In this document: piece by piece, positions 46,234 through 54,661 of the stretch | Numbering within the stretch: the stretch's first letter is position 1 | How the letters are laid out: every line of letters starts with the position of its first letter | Assembly (NCBI RefSeq): GCF_016861565.1 | Contig: NZ_BOLK01000002.1 | Location: forward strand, 62,001-126,000 | Length of the DNA: 64,000 nt | Direction of reading: 5' to 3' | Source: Secundilactobacillus yichangensis | GTDB lineage: Bacteria; Bacillota; Bacilli; Lactobacillales; Lactobacillaceae | Position numbers and translations under genes: made by a program | Notes under the pieces: model-generated | What the model saw: the letters and a program-made list of their open reading frames with translations, nothing else | Database searches by the model: none | What the model was told of the DNA's origin: nothing

Positions 46234-46792
46234 CGATTATTGCTAGGAATCCGGTGTGGACTAAGGCTGTAGATAAGTTATCAACAACCTTAGGAATGGC
46301 ATCAAAAATGCCACCATGTTCTTGCCAGAAGTCCCAGGTCAATTTTTGACCCTTTTCATCACGGAATACGTCGTCATTCAAGGTTTGAACGACTTGGCGC
46401 ACGTTGGCTGAACCATCTGATTTAGTGAAGTTAAAGATAATGTTGACAGCTTCACGAGCATTCGGAAAAATCGTGTCTAGTTTGACCGTTTCATCGTTCT
46501 TATCAGTGAACTCGATTGAACTCTTATCATCATGGTTTTTTTCAACTTGCTCGTTGATAAATTTGTAGTCTAAGTGCGGCGTAACCAGCACCTTTTCCAT
46601 TGTTTTCGCGTAAGCTTCACCGAAATCTTGGAACCCGTTAGGCCCCTGGGTTAAATCAGTGATATCCAGTGCATCAGGATAACTAGGGGTATTCAAGGTG
46701 ATCTCTTTAGTCACCTTTTTTCCGTCCTTATCCTTGTAGTCCACCGTTCGTTTAACTTGCTTTAAATCCAGTACATCTTTTTGTTCAGCCAT
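46199..46792 (-). CDS. Phage tail assembly chaperone (XkdN-like)
   Basis: 197 residues. Acidic and Lys-rich start (LDLKQVKRTVDYKDKDGKKV) and a helical body; located between tube and tape measure genes as in PBSX. It would coat the tape measure before tail assembly. GGGAGGA precedes the ATG. Confidence 0.72.
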   Translation of the reverse strand: MAEQKDVLDLKQVKRTVDYKDKDGKKVTKEITLNTPSYPDALDITDLTQGPNGFQDFGEAYAKTMEKVLVTPHLDYKFINEQVEKNHDDKSSIEFTDKNDETVKLDTIFPNAREAVNIIFNFTKSDGSANVRQVVQTLNDDVFRDEKGQKLTWDFWQEHGGIFDAIPKVVDNLSTALVHTGFLAIIGEAYSFLQEQI

Positions 46793-46837
46793 TGTGGCAT
46801 CCTCCCTTTAATCTGTATCTTCTAAATATTGAAAAGC

Positions 46838-47320
46838 TTATAAATCAACGTATGACTCACGTGAGTCATCAAATCCCCAGCCAAGGAAGAGGTAATCAGC
46901 ATTATCAAAGCTGTTACTCTTTTGACCATCTGGTACTTTTTGGCAGAAAGCGAATGGTAATGAAACCGTCTTACCGCTGTTCTCATCAACCATCTTCAGA
47001 CCAACGGTTGGAATTTCACCTTGTTGATACGTTTTCTGACGGTTAATAACTGCGTCAAAGTATTCAGCTGACATCCCATTTTCGTTGCATGAGTATGTGA
47101 ACTGACCTTTGCTTGAGTGGTTTTGCAGAGCTAATGGATCACCGGTGAAGTCGGAATCAAGGTCAAAATCGTTATCAACCTTGCTCCACTTAACGGCATC
47201 CGTAGCACTAAAACCGAATAATTCATGCGTGTTCCCGTCGACAATCAAATAGTTATGAATGAACCGGGTATCCTTTAAGTACACCCATTTGTCAGCGGCA
47301 TATTGAATTTTGTTTGCCAT
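46838..47320 (-). CDS. Phage tail tube protein (XkdM)
   Basis: 160 residues. ALQNHSSKGQFTYSCNENGM and FAFCQKVPDG are consistent with XkdM-type tubes; directly downstream of the sheath gene. AAGGAGG precedes the ATG. Six copies per ring form the inner tube. Confidence 0.82.
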   Translation of the reverse strand: MANKIQYAADKWVYLKDTRFIHNYLIVDGNTHELFGFSATDAVKWSKVDNDFDLDSDFTGDPLALQNHSSKGQFTYSCNENGMSAEYFDAVINRQKTYQQGEIPTVGLKMVDENSGKTVSLPFAFCQKVPDGQKSNSFDNADYLFLGWGFDDSRESYVDL

Positions 47321-47334
47321 AGATAGTTTCCTCC

Positions 47335-48483
47335 TTAAATTGTGAAGTTGATTTGACCATCAATTGTGTCAATCAAGTTGGCCAGGGTGACGTTCACTGT
47401 CATTTGAGTACGACGAGCTTCAACACTAGCGGTCGATACCTGTGCGCGAGTTGGCACAGTGACTGAAGCTAATGGCTTACCGTCAGCACCTTCAGCAAAG
47501 AAGCCCATGGTGCCAAGCTGGTCAAGTAATGATTGTGCTTGTGCCTTCAATAGACTCAAGCCAGCATCGTTGAACTTAAAGAAGCGTTGAGCTGGCAAGT
47601 CCAACCATTTCTGCAAGCCAGCTTGCATGAAGTCGTAAACGTATTGAATGCCAAAGATATTATCGATATAGTGACCATCGAGACCACGGCCATGTAGGAA
47701 CATGAAGTCGCCAGCCTTGTTGACTACTGGAATGGCATTGTCGTTATCCAGTTGCTCAATTTCGGGAACTGTCCAGTCGTTTGGTTCAATACCTGGTAAA
47801 CCTCCGATATGACGCCAGTTAACCGGCACAGTATCAGTGGCAACCGCTACGGCACCCCCAATGGTTGGTTGCCCTTCTTTATCAGCTAAGACAATGACCG
47901 GCAGCATCTTGTTCGTGTCAGTGTACTTAGTCGCGTATTGTTTCAAGGCGTCCGCATCATCAGTGGTTGAGACTTGGGTAAGCAAGATACCGTCTTGGTT
48001 GTCGTACAAGAAGTCCATAGTGGCTTCAAGTTGCTCCGTGGTAGCTTCAGGAGCCATCACAAAACGCCAGCCGGCCTTGAAATAGTTGGTCAGCATATGA
48101 ACTAAACCGTTAACGTTTGGCACTGTTGCTGCTGACAAATCAACCGTGGCAGTAGTATCAGTCGTGGTAACGCTGTTGACCACTGGTGCGTCATTAACCA
48201 CACCCATTGGATCTGGTTGGTCTTGATCAATATAGGTAGCAACTGCTAATGGTTGGTCATAAACTGAATCCTGAATCAGCTGGTTAAAAAACTCTGCAGC
48301 TTGTTTGTATATCTCAGTACTTTCGTCGTATTTTTCAGCGACTTCGTCTAATGACCCAAAGGTTGTGATGCCTTCAGCAGTACCTGGAATCGCGATCAAA
48401 AAATTAGCAGCCTTATCATAAGTGGCTGCCTGCTTAATTAATGTTCGAAATGAAACATCATAGAATAATTTGACTTTACTCAT
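47335..48483 (-). CDS. Contractile tail sheath protein (XkdK)
   Basis: 382 residues from ATG 48483 after AAGGAGG. Sheath features: IPGTAEGITTFGSLDEVAEK near the start and TRAQVSTASVEARRTQMTVN near the end. Residues 110-128 hold NSVTTTDTTATVDLSAATV, a motif also found at the ends of two head genes. A sheath gene shows that the phage is a myovirus. Confidence 0.85.
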   Translation of the reverse strand: MSKVKLFYDVSFRTLIKQAATYDKAANFLIAIPGTAEGITTFGSLDEVAEKYDESTEIYKQAAEFFNQLIQDSVYDQPLAVATYIDQDQPDPMGVVNDAPVVNSVTTTDTTATVDLSAATVPNVNGLVHMLTNYFKAGWRFVMAPEATTEQLEATMDFLYDNQDGILLTQVSTTDDADALKQYATKYTDTNKMLPVIVLADKEGQPTIGGAVAVATDTVPVNWRHIGGLPGIEPNDWTVPEIEQLDNDNAIPVVNKAGDFMFLHGRGLDGHYIDNIFGIQYVYDFMQAGLQKWLDLPAQRFFKFNDAGLSLLKAQAQSLLDQLGTMGFFAEGADGKPLASVTVPTRAQVSTASVEARRTQMTVNVTLANLIDTIDGQINFTI

Positions 48484-48964
48484 TGTTTTCCTCCTTGATA
48501 TTGGCTTTAGCGTTGATATCAACGCCTTCGATATAGCCTGGTTGGGTGGCATCATCGTATGTGTCATTAGCCACAATCGTGACTAACAGCTTCGATTCAG
48601 TTTCATAGCTCACACCAAAGTTGGTCTCAACGTTAGCCAGCGATTCAACCCGTGGAATAGAGATTCCAACTTTGGCTAAATCAGCTAGAACAGCCCAGCT
48701 TTGCAGCAACATCCGCATGTCATGAGCTAAATCCGAAGCTTCGATTGGATCCTCAGCCACAGCGGTTAATTGCAACGGAAAAGAAAACGGCTCGCTTTCA
48801 ACATCATTGAAAGTAAGTCGCTCATAGTCGCGCCTTATGTTGTAGTAGAAGAATGGCAGCGACGGTCTAACATCTGGCGTTGCACTCTTCGTTATGATCC
48901 AGTCCGGTTGGAATTGATGAATCTCATCAATCAGCTGACTAATCGTATCTCGATAAATCGCCAT
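48476..48964 (-). CDS. Phage neck terminator / tail-terminator-like protein
   Basis: 162 residues. Beta-rich middle (LPFFYYNIRRDYERLTF) and SFPLQLTAVAEDPIEASDLA; family placement next to the sheath suggests the LIC_12616/neck-terminator group. Overlaps the sheath gene start by 8 nt. Confidence 0.65.
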   Translation of the reverse strand: MAIYRDTISQLIDEIHQFQPDWIITKSATPDVRPSLPFFYYNIRRDYERLTFNDVESEPFSFPLQLTAVAEDPIEASDLAHDMRMLLQSWAVLADLAKVGISIPRVESLANVETNFGVSYETESKLLVTIVANDTYDDATQPGYIEGVDINAKANIKEENNE

Positions 48965-49365
48965 TATTTAGTCACCGCTTTCAAATAATATGTGGTTAAT
49001 CCGGCCACTTCGTCAGGGGTGAAGCTTTCCACTTCATAGTCGTGGTTACTAGCTATGACATGTACCCGTGTACCCCGTGGAAAATCAGGGTGTAGGGAAA
49101 CCCATTGCATTTGTGCAACCTCCACCGTGCCACCACCTTCAGCCAGAAACTCCGTACCTGGTGACGTCCAGGTATTGGTCGTAGACTTTACAATTGGCTC
49201 ACAAAGCTTCTGCACGTCACTGAATTGCTTCTTAGGCGTGCCAGTGCTATCGAAGTCTTTAGCTGTTGGCTTATGGTCACTGACTGGCACCGTAACTTCG
49301 ATGTCTTGTTTCAATCGGTCAAACATCCACCGAAAGTTATTGAAGTTCTTAAATTGAAATGCCAT
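48964..49365 (-). CDS. Head-tail connector protein
   Basis: 133 residues from ATG 49365. Mixed alpha/beta with an OB-like end (GTRVHVIASNHDYEVESFTP). In the order capsid - connectors - sheath this is the second or third connector. Overlaps both neighbours by a few bases. No firm family name. Confidence 0.6.
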   Translation of the reverse strand: MAFQFKNFNNFRWMFDRLKQDIEVTVPVSDHKPTAKDFDSTGTPKKQFSDVQKLCEPIVKSTTNTWTSPGTEFLAEGGGTVEVAQMQWVSLHPDFPRGTRVHVIASNHDYEVESFTPDEVAGLTTYYLKAVTK

Positions 49366-49949
49366 CATTCACCACTCCCTAAGAAAGTCCACGTAATTGA
49401 CCCAATCAGCTTACCGGTATCCATTAATGGATCGTTTTTACCCTTCCGTTCAACGGTTAGTGGTGCGTTAGCTGGATCAAAGAAGTCGCGCAGGGTGATC
49501 CGAATGTCATTTGTCATTGTCCGGGCTAGTTTGTGCTGCAGAATGTCAGCAGTTGACTTGCCATGGATAATTTCAATGACACCCTCACGCATCATCCGCG
49601 CATATTTCGCTCGATTCTTCTCACGAGTCGTCCAAATAAACGGCCGTGGCGGAATCTTAACGGACTTCTTGAGGATAAACATAACGGTTAATTCACCGCC
49701 GTTGTCGACTGCCAGAATGTTCTTACCTTTCGGTTTAAACAGTCCTGATATCTCACTCGCTTTACGCGTGCCAGCTGCAGCCGTTGGAATGGTCAGCCAT
49801 TGCCGTTTAGCAGTGATCACGGCACCGTTCTCATTAACGCCAGCAATCATTTGCAGATAGCTGTCATGTAACGGAACACCCGCAACAATTCGGGTATGCG
49901 TCAACTTCTCGATTTCAGCCCTTACTTCGGGTTTCCTATCAAAAGACAT
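49365..49949 (-). CDS. HK97 gp10-like / virion morphogenesis protein
   Basis: 194 residues. Basic, with a beta-rich core (LTVMFILKKSVKIPPRPFIW) and a helical end; fits the tail-completion/gp10-like family by order. GGGAAGTGG precedes the ATG. Confidence 0.62.
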   Translation of the reverse strand: MSFDRKPEVRAEIEKLTHTRIVAGVPLHDSYLQMIAGVNENGAVITAKRQWLTIPTAAAGTRKASEISGLFKPKGKNILAVDNGGELTVMFILKKSVKIPPRPFIWTTREKNRAKYARMMREGVIEIIHGKSTADILQHKLARTMTNDIRITLRDFFDPANAPLTVERKGKNDPLMDTGKLIGSITWTFLGSGE

Positions 49950-50280
49950 CGATAGACCACTTCCCTTGTCCGAACTGACTGACTAACCGGTTGTAATCAA
50001 TGAGATATGGATCATGATCCGACCAATCAAAATTGGTTTGGGTGTAATCCTTCGTGCTACCACTTGCAACACCACCTGAGCTGGCAATGCTGTGCATGAG
50101 TAAATCATGCAGAACAAGTAGCCGGTGGCCACGCTCACTAACACTATCAGGCAACTGATCTGCTAGAACCTGTTGCCAGGTATCATTAATCGACTGTTGA
50201 ATGGCTTCGTCATTGTAGCCAACCGCATCGGGATAGTTTTTGATGGCCGCTAGCGTCGTTTGATGAGTTGCTTGTGCCAT
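49939..50280 (-). CDS. Head-tail adaptor (DUF4054-like)
   Basis: 113 residues, all-helical (AIQQSINDTWQQVLADQLPD, LLVLHDLLMHSIASSGG). Position after the capsid and decoration genes matches the first adaptor. AAGGAG precedes the ATG. Confidence 0.65.
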   Translation of the reverse strand: MAQATHQTTLAAIKNYPDAVGYNDEAIQQSINDTWQQVLADQLPDSVSERGHRLLVLHDLLMHSIASSGGVASGSTKDYTQTNFDWSDHDPYLIDYNRLVSQFGQGKWSIDVF

Positions 50281-50295
50281 CTAATCACTCCTTAT

Positions 50296-50523
50296 CTATT
50301 TGCTAGTTCCAGTTGTTGAAGAATCAGGCGCTGTAGCAGTAGCTGCAGCAGTCGTGAAATCATCTAAAGTAGTTTGAGCAGTTGCCCCAACGTAAGCGGC
50401 CTTGTATCCTTTATAGGTTTTACCAGCAGTTAAGCCAGAAATAGTAACCGGTGAAGGCTGTGCATCCACAATCTTCTTACCTGAGTCGTCAAAAATATCA
50501 AATTTTACAGTTGTATCAGCCAT
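50296..50523 (-). CDS. Small capsid decoration protein, short form
   Basis: 75 residues. KFDIFDDSGKKIVDAQPSPV, SGLTAGKTYKGYKAAYVGAT: same N-terminal domain as its neighbour at 50535, then a Thr/Ala tail. Probably surface-exposed on the head. AGGAGG precedes the ATG. Confidence 0.65.
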   Translation of the reverse strand: MADTTVKFDIFDDSGKKIVDAQPSPVTISGLTAGKTYKGYKAAYVGATAQTTLDDFTTAAATATAPDSSTTGTSK

Positions 50524-50534
50524 GTTGTATCCTC

Positions 50535-51035
50535 CTATTCAAGTGTGACAGTTGCTGTCGTGTCTGTAGTTTCAACGCCATCAACCTTTGGTGTTGGTTC
50601 AACCACCGTAATTGTTGCCGTAGCGGTCTTAGCACCATCTGTCGTGGTTGCAGTAATTGTTGCTGTACCAGCAGCAATCGCTTTGCCATTGCCATCAGTG
50701 TCAACTGTGGCTACCTTGTCATCACTTGTTGTGTAGGCATAAGTAGCGTCAGTAGCTGTAGCAGGAGCAACGGTGGCAACCAGCTTAAACGTCGCGCCAA
50801 CTTTAACGTTGACTGCAGTTTGGTCTAACTTAATGCTAGTAACTGCGACTTTGGCAGGTGCTTTAGTCACAATGTCACCAAGCGGTGTTTTGGCAGTGGC
50901 GCCCGCATAACTAGCGGTATATCCCGTGTAGGTCTTCGAAGCCGTTAAACCATCGATTTCAATTGGTGATGGTTTGGCGTTGACGATCTTGTTACCTTTA
51001 TCGTCATAGATATCAAATGTTTTTGTATCAGCCAT
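50535..51035 (-). CDS. Capsid decoration protein with bacterial Ig-like (BIG2) domain
   Basis: 166 residues. N-terminal domain KTFDIYDDKGNKIVNAKPSP shared with 50296; then a BIG2-type domain (VAVTSIKLDQTAVNVKVGAT, TATITATTTDGAKTATATI); the end is VETTDTTATVTLE. The Ig-like part would stick out from the capsid and bind carbohydrate weakly. Follows the capsid gene by 11 nt. Confidence 0.75.
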   Translation of the reverse strand: MADTKTFDIYDDKGNKIVNAKPSPIEIDGLTASKTYTGYTASYAGATAKTPLGDIVTKAPAKVAVTSIKLDQTAVNVKVGATFKLVATVAPATATDATYAYTTSDDKVATVDTDGNGKAIAAGTATITATTTDGAKTATATITVVEPTPKVDGVETTDTTATVTLE

Positions 51036-51046
51036 TTAAAGTACCT

Positions 51047-52099
51047 CTACTTTCCTGAAACGTTCAAGATAGCAATCTGGTTGGCCACGTCTAATACAGG
51101 CATGACCCATTGATCAACCTTAGTTGTCCGTGCAACTGGATCGGATTGGTCATAAACATGAACGGCAACACCACTACCGGCAATGGCAACAGTGCCTTCT
51201 AGCCGTGTAGATTCTTCTTCTTCAGGAGTAGCTGCATAAGCCATCCGACCAACTTGACCTTCATTAGGCAAGAAACTGACCACATCATCTGGAATGAAGG
51301 TGTGGAAACCAGTGCCGTCACTGTAGCCCTTGTTGTAGACTTGGATAGTTAAGCCAAGTTCGCTAAAAAGAAAACCAGTAACTACTGAATTGGGCACAAA
51401 AGCCACTGCCGTATTAGCGTTGTTAGCCAATAAAGTGGACTTCAATGTGTTGTTACGTACCAACTTGTTAAAGGTCTTTTGGTTCATAACTGCCCGACCT
51501 AAAGTTGTTCCAGTCTTTTGAGCTGCAGCAGTTTGAAGGGCATAAATGTCGTCGTAAGGGTTTGAACCATCGGCACCCCAGTCAGCAGTTGCCTTAGCTT
51601 TTTGCCAAGTCTTTAAACCGAAGTCAACGACCTTCTTGCTATCAAGCGTCAACTTACCAGTTGTCAGTTCTTCCATGGCCATGGCTTCACGCCGGTATGC
51701 TGCATTCTGCAGTAAGCGGGTTTGGTCAGCATAGATCCGGTTAAGCACAACGTCTGCTAACCCTTTATCAGCACTAGCCTGGGCTCGACGATAATCACGA
51801 ATATCTTTTTCGTTGATGATCATTGAGTTCTTGAAACCAGGGACTTCTTTGGATGAAGTCTCTAAAGTGCCACGGGTCAATGGAACAGCCTTGGCATCAC
51901 GAGAAGTGGTGTCAAGCAGTTGAGGGACCGTATCTGAGCCAGTCACAATGTTGACCGTGTCATCTGTCAGACGAGTGCTGGCAAATAACACACCATCGCC
52001 TAGATATGGCTCGGTTAATTCTTGGTTAGTATTCCAGAAGCTCACCACATGAGGAGCAGTGGTAGCGTCATAGATATCTAAAATTTCGTCGTTATCCAT
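51047..52099 (-). CDS. Major capsid protein
   Basis: 350 residues. Full-length capsid of the coat-E type found with DUF4355 scaffolds: LLDTTSRDAKAVPLTRGTLE near the start and TKVDQWVMPVLDVANQIAIL at the end. AGGAGG precedes the ATG. A hairpin terminator lies just upstream. Confidence 0.8.
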   Translation of the reverse strand: MDNDEILDIYDATTAPHVVSFWNTNQELTEPYLGDGVLFASTRLTDDTVNIVTGSDTVPQLLDTTSRDAKAVPLTRGTLETSSKEVPGFKNSMIINEKDIRDYRRAQASADKGLADVVLNRIYADQTRLLQNAAYRREAMAMEELTTGKLTLDSKKVVDFGLKTWQKAKATADWGADGSNPYDDIYALQTAAAQKTGTTLGRAVMNQKTFNKLVRNNTLKSTLLANNANTAVAFVPNSVVTGFLFSELGLTIQVYNKGYSDGTGFHTFIPDDVVSFLPNEGQVGRMAYAATPEEEESTRLEGTVAIAGSGVAVHVYDQSDPVARTTKVDQWVMPVLDVANQIAILNVSGK

Positions 52100-52113
52100 A
52101 ATTTCCTCCTAAT

Positions 52114-52138
52114 AAAAAAAGACCCGTAAAGGTCTTTT
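52114..52138 (-). terminator. Terminator-like hairpin inside the head operon, before the capsid gene
   Basis: 8 bp stem aaaagacc / ggtctttt with 6 nt loop and seven Ts on the minus strand, between a decoration gene and the capsid start. Confidence 0.7.
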
Positions 52139-52143
52139 AGTTT

Positions 52144-52485
52144 TTATCGTTTAATAAATGTGATATCTGGTAAGGCTGCTTTGATATCGTCAGTGATCAG
52201 TGCTTGAACATCTGCGTCCATGCGGTTGATATTGACAATACCGGCAGTCATGACTGATACCGTGTCAGCACCATCCGCAGTTGGATTGGCTTCGTGGAGC
52301 AGTAGTCCCTGCGTGGTGGCATCGGCAGTGGCGGATAACTCTGCTGTTTCGTCAGCTAAGAAGTTCGTTGCACCACCAACCGGTGTACCAGCCTTAAGCT
52401 TTGCTGTGCCAGTGATATAAGCCGGCAGTTCGAATGATAATTCTGGTGCGACCCGAAAGTCTGATTGAACGCCATAAATTGCCAT
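52144..52485 (-). CDS. Head decoration-type protein, fused form
   Basis: 113 residues. The first half (QSDFRVAPELSFELPAYITG) matches the gene at 52685; the second half (TQGLLLHEANPTADGADTVS, then NINRMDADVQALI) matches the gene at 52497. It thus looks like a fusion, or the parent, of those two. AGGAGG precedes the ATG. Confidence 0.7.
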   Translation of the reverse strand: MAIYGVQSDFRVAPELSFELPAYITGTAKLKAGTPVGGATNFLADETAELSATADATTQGLLLHEANPTADGADTVSVMTAGIVNINRMDADVQALITDDIKAALPDITFIKR

Positions 52486-52496
52486 GAGGTTTCCTC

Positions 52497-52673
52497 CTAT
52501 CGTTTAATGATATGAATCTTGGGCATATTCGCCTTTTGTGCTTCGAGTAATGCTCGCACATCGCTCGCGGTTCGATTGGCATTGATATAGCCCTGCGTCA
52601 TGATTGCAACCGTTTCGGGCCCATCCGTGACGTCAATGTCGTGCAGTAAAACGCCTTGAATACTTTCTGCCAT
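52497..52673 (-). CDS. Head decoration-type protein, C-half copy
   Basis: 58 residues from ATG 52673 after GGGGGTGA. SIQGVLLHDIDVTDGPETVA and the end KANMPKIHIIKR match the second half of the fused gene (ending PDITFIKR). Confidence 0.7.
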   Translation of the reverse strand: MAESIQGVLLHDIDVTDGPETVAIMTQGYINANRTASDVRALLEAQKANMPKIHIIKR

Positions 52674-52684
52674 GTCGTCACCCC

Positions 52685-52960
52685 CTATTCGAGTGTGACT
52701 GTGGCGGTAGTGTCAGTTGTTGTGACGCTATCCACCTTTGGACCGGTAGACGTATTATCAGGCGTAGACCCGACAGCGTGCAGTACCTGCGTGCCATCTT
52801 CTAGCCAGCCATCAGCAACAACTGGTGTACCCGCTTTGATGATCTTGCGACCACGCCTGTTTGCAGTTACGCCAGTTGCATCAATCGTGCCAGCTAACGA
52901 AAACGACAGTTCAGGAGCTACTCGAATGTCTGACTGAGTACCATATTCTTGGTCTGCCAT
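52685..52960 (-). CDS. Head decoration-type protein, N-half copy
   Basis: 91 residues. YGTQSDIRVAPELSFSLAGT matches the first half of the fused gene; the C-terminus is KVDSVTTTDTTATVTLE, the tail motif also at the end of the Ig-like protein. The C-half gene starts 12 nt after its stop. Confidence 0.68.
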   Translation of the reverse strand: MADQEYGTQSDIRVAPELSFSLAGTIDATGVTANRRGRKIIKAGTPVVADGWLEDGTQVLHAVGSTPDNTSTGPKVDSVTTTDTTATVTLE

Positions 52961-52971
52961 GCTAACGCCTC

Positions 52972-53679
52972 CTATGCATTAGGTTGTTTGAAGTATGGAT
53001 TCTTAACTTTTGAATGATTCTGTTTGGCAATTCGTGCACCAACGTCTTCACTGTTACCGTTTGCTGAATTGACCTGGTCCTTTGGTACGCGACCATTGCG
53101 CAGCAGGTCATTCTTCACTGAAGCTTTCACATCGTTGTAAAGGCTAATGAAGTCGTTTATGCGCTTATTAGTATCTTCAGCATCTTGACCAACCACGAAG
53201 CGTTCAACTGATTTACTAGGTAATGAGATATGTGCCTCCTGCAGGCGGTCATTAGCCGTAGTAACCATTTCAGAACGAGCTTTCTCCTGCTTCATATTTT
53301 CAAGCTCACTTTGCATCTGTTCAAACTTGTATTGCTGCTTTTCGTCATCGCCCATTTTGGCTAACTTTTCAGCTTCCGTTTTCCCAGCTTCAATGCCCTT
53401 TTTATATGATTTAGAGCGTTCCCGTTCCGTTCTTTCCGCAATCATCTTTTCAACCTCAGCCTGGGTAAAAGTCTTAGACTTATCATCATCAGGGTTATCC
53501 GATGGATCATCACCGGATTTATCGTCAGGTTTTGTGGCTGATGGATCAGTTGGCTGTTGGTTCTTAGGATCGGTCGTTTCAGTACTTTCACTGTTGCCGG
53601 CACCGCCATTGGCACCAGTATCTTCAGCAAAATATTGCAGTTTCATTGGTAATGAGTTGCTAAATTGATTCAATAACAT
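52972..53679 (-). CDS. Capsid scaffolding protein (DUF4355)
   Basis: 235 residues from ATG 53679. PMKQ-like MKLQYFAED start, a Thr/Pro/Asp-rich linker (PSDNPDDDKSKTFTQAEVEK), a coiled coil (ERERSKSYKKGIEAGKTEAE) and a C-terminal capsid-binding part. Leaves the head during maturation. Confidence 0.82.
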   Translation of the reverse strand: MLLNQFSNSLPMKLQYFAEDTGANGGAGNSESTETTDPKNQQPTDPSATKPDDKSGDDPSDNPDDDKSKTFTQAEVEKMIAERTERERSKSYKKGIEAGKTEAEKLAKMGDDEKQQYKFEQMQSELENMKQEKARSEMVTTANDRLQEAHISLPSKSVERFVVGQDAEDTNKRINDFISLYNDVKASVKNDLLRNGRVPKDQVNSANGNSEDVGARIAKQNHSKVKNPYFKQPNA

Positions 53680-53767
53680 AGTTAATCGTCCTTTCACGTT
53701 TTAAAGTCTTGGCATGACTAATATCACTTGCACAGTTTTAAGTCTTAAGCATGGTTTGGACTGTCAT

Positions 53768-54661
53768 TTAAACTCGATGTTCAACTTTTATACAACGGCA
53801 ATGTGGATGCGTATCGTCAGGAATTGAAGGTGCATCGTCAATTGGATATGGGCCACCTTCCGCAATCCCCACACACTTCTCACAAGCACCTGGTTCATTC
53901 ACAACGTCAACCATCAATACACCCTGCATTTTCATCGCAGCCGTATTGACTCGGTCAGATACTCGTGATGATTCAGTTACAATCAGCCGTTCTGCATTGC
54001 GCTTAGCTACCGCCAGCCTATCTGCAGCATTGATATTAGGTTTCTCCAACGCTTTGCTGTGTGGTACCAAAGTATTAATGAGCTCATCAACAGACGTGCC
54101 ATGGCGAATGTGCTTACTGACAACGGACTGCAGGTCACGAGTGAACTGATCACTGTCGTCCCAGAGGTTAGTACTCCATTTCGTTGCATTGTCTGGATCA
54201 GTAACGATTGACACTAGTCGGTTAGCTTGTCGTGGTTTAACTTGTGCCCGCACTATTTCAGTTGCGCCATCGGCTTTCACACGTCGCTGAACTAGACTGT
54301 GCTGATGGACGAAATAGGCTAAAACACCAGCACCAACAATCGCATTCATCATGTGGTGAACATTGATACCGGCATCCTTTGCGAGCCCTGTAAGACGTTT
54401 TTTAGCCTCTTCAGGCCAGTCATGTGTATCTAATTCTCGGATTGCATTTAACCATTCCTGCTTATCCCAACGTGTGATTCGCTGTGAAACTTCACTAGGT
54501 GTCAGCTGGTTATCCTTGGCATATTGATAGCAGAATGCCTGTAAGTGATCGCGAATGAAGCTAAGGCTTTGCTGGTAATCCTGGTTGTTGGTCAGATTGT
54601 CCTGCTTGTCCTGGTTGAGGAGCTCCTGTATTCGTAGCTTCTCCATTGTCAGGTTGGCCAT
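53768..54661 (-). CDS. Minor capsid protein, phage head morphogenesis (SPP1 gp7/Mu F-like)
   Basis: 297 residues from the ATG after AGGTGAAG. Helical core and the C-terminal Cys motif EPGACEKCVGIAEGG with HPHCRC, the gp7-like signature. Ejection-associated and portal-bound. Its first 34 codons overlap the portal gene in a different frame. Confidence 0.82.
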   Translation of the reverse strand: MANLTMEKLRIQELLNQDKQDNLTNNQDYQQSLSFIRDHLQAFCYQYAKDNQLTPSEVSQRITRWDKQEWLNAIRELDTHDWPEEAKKRLTGLAKDAGINVHHMMNAIVGAGVLAYFVHQHSLVQRRVKADGATEIVRAQVKPRQANRLVSIVTDPDNATKWSTNLWDDSDQFTRDLQSVVSKHIRHGTSVDELINTLVPHSKALEKPNINAADRLAVAKRNAERLIVTESSRVSDRVNTAAMKMQGVLMVDVVNEPGACEKCVGIAEGGPYPIDDAPSIPDDTHPHCRCIKVEHRV

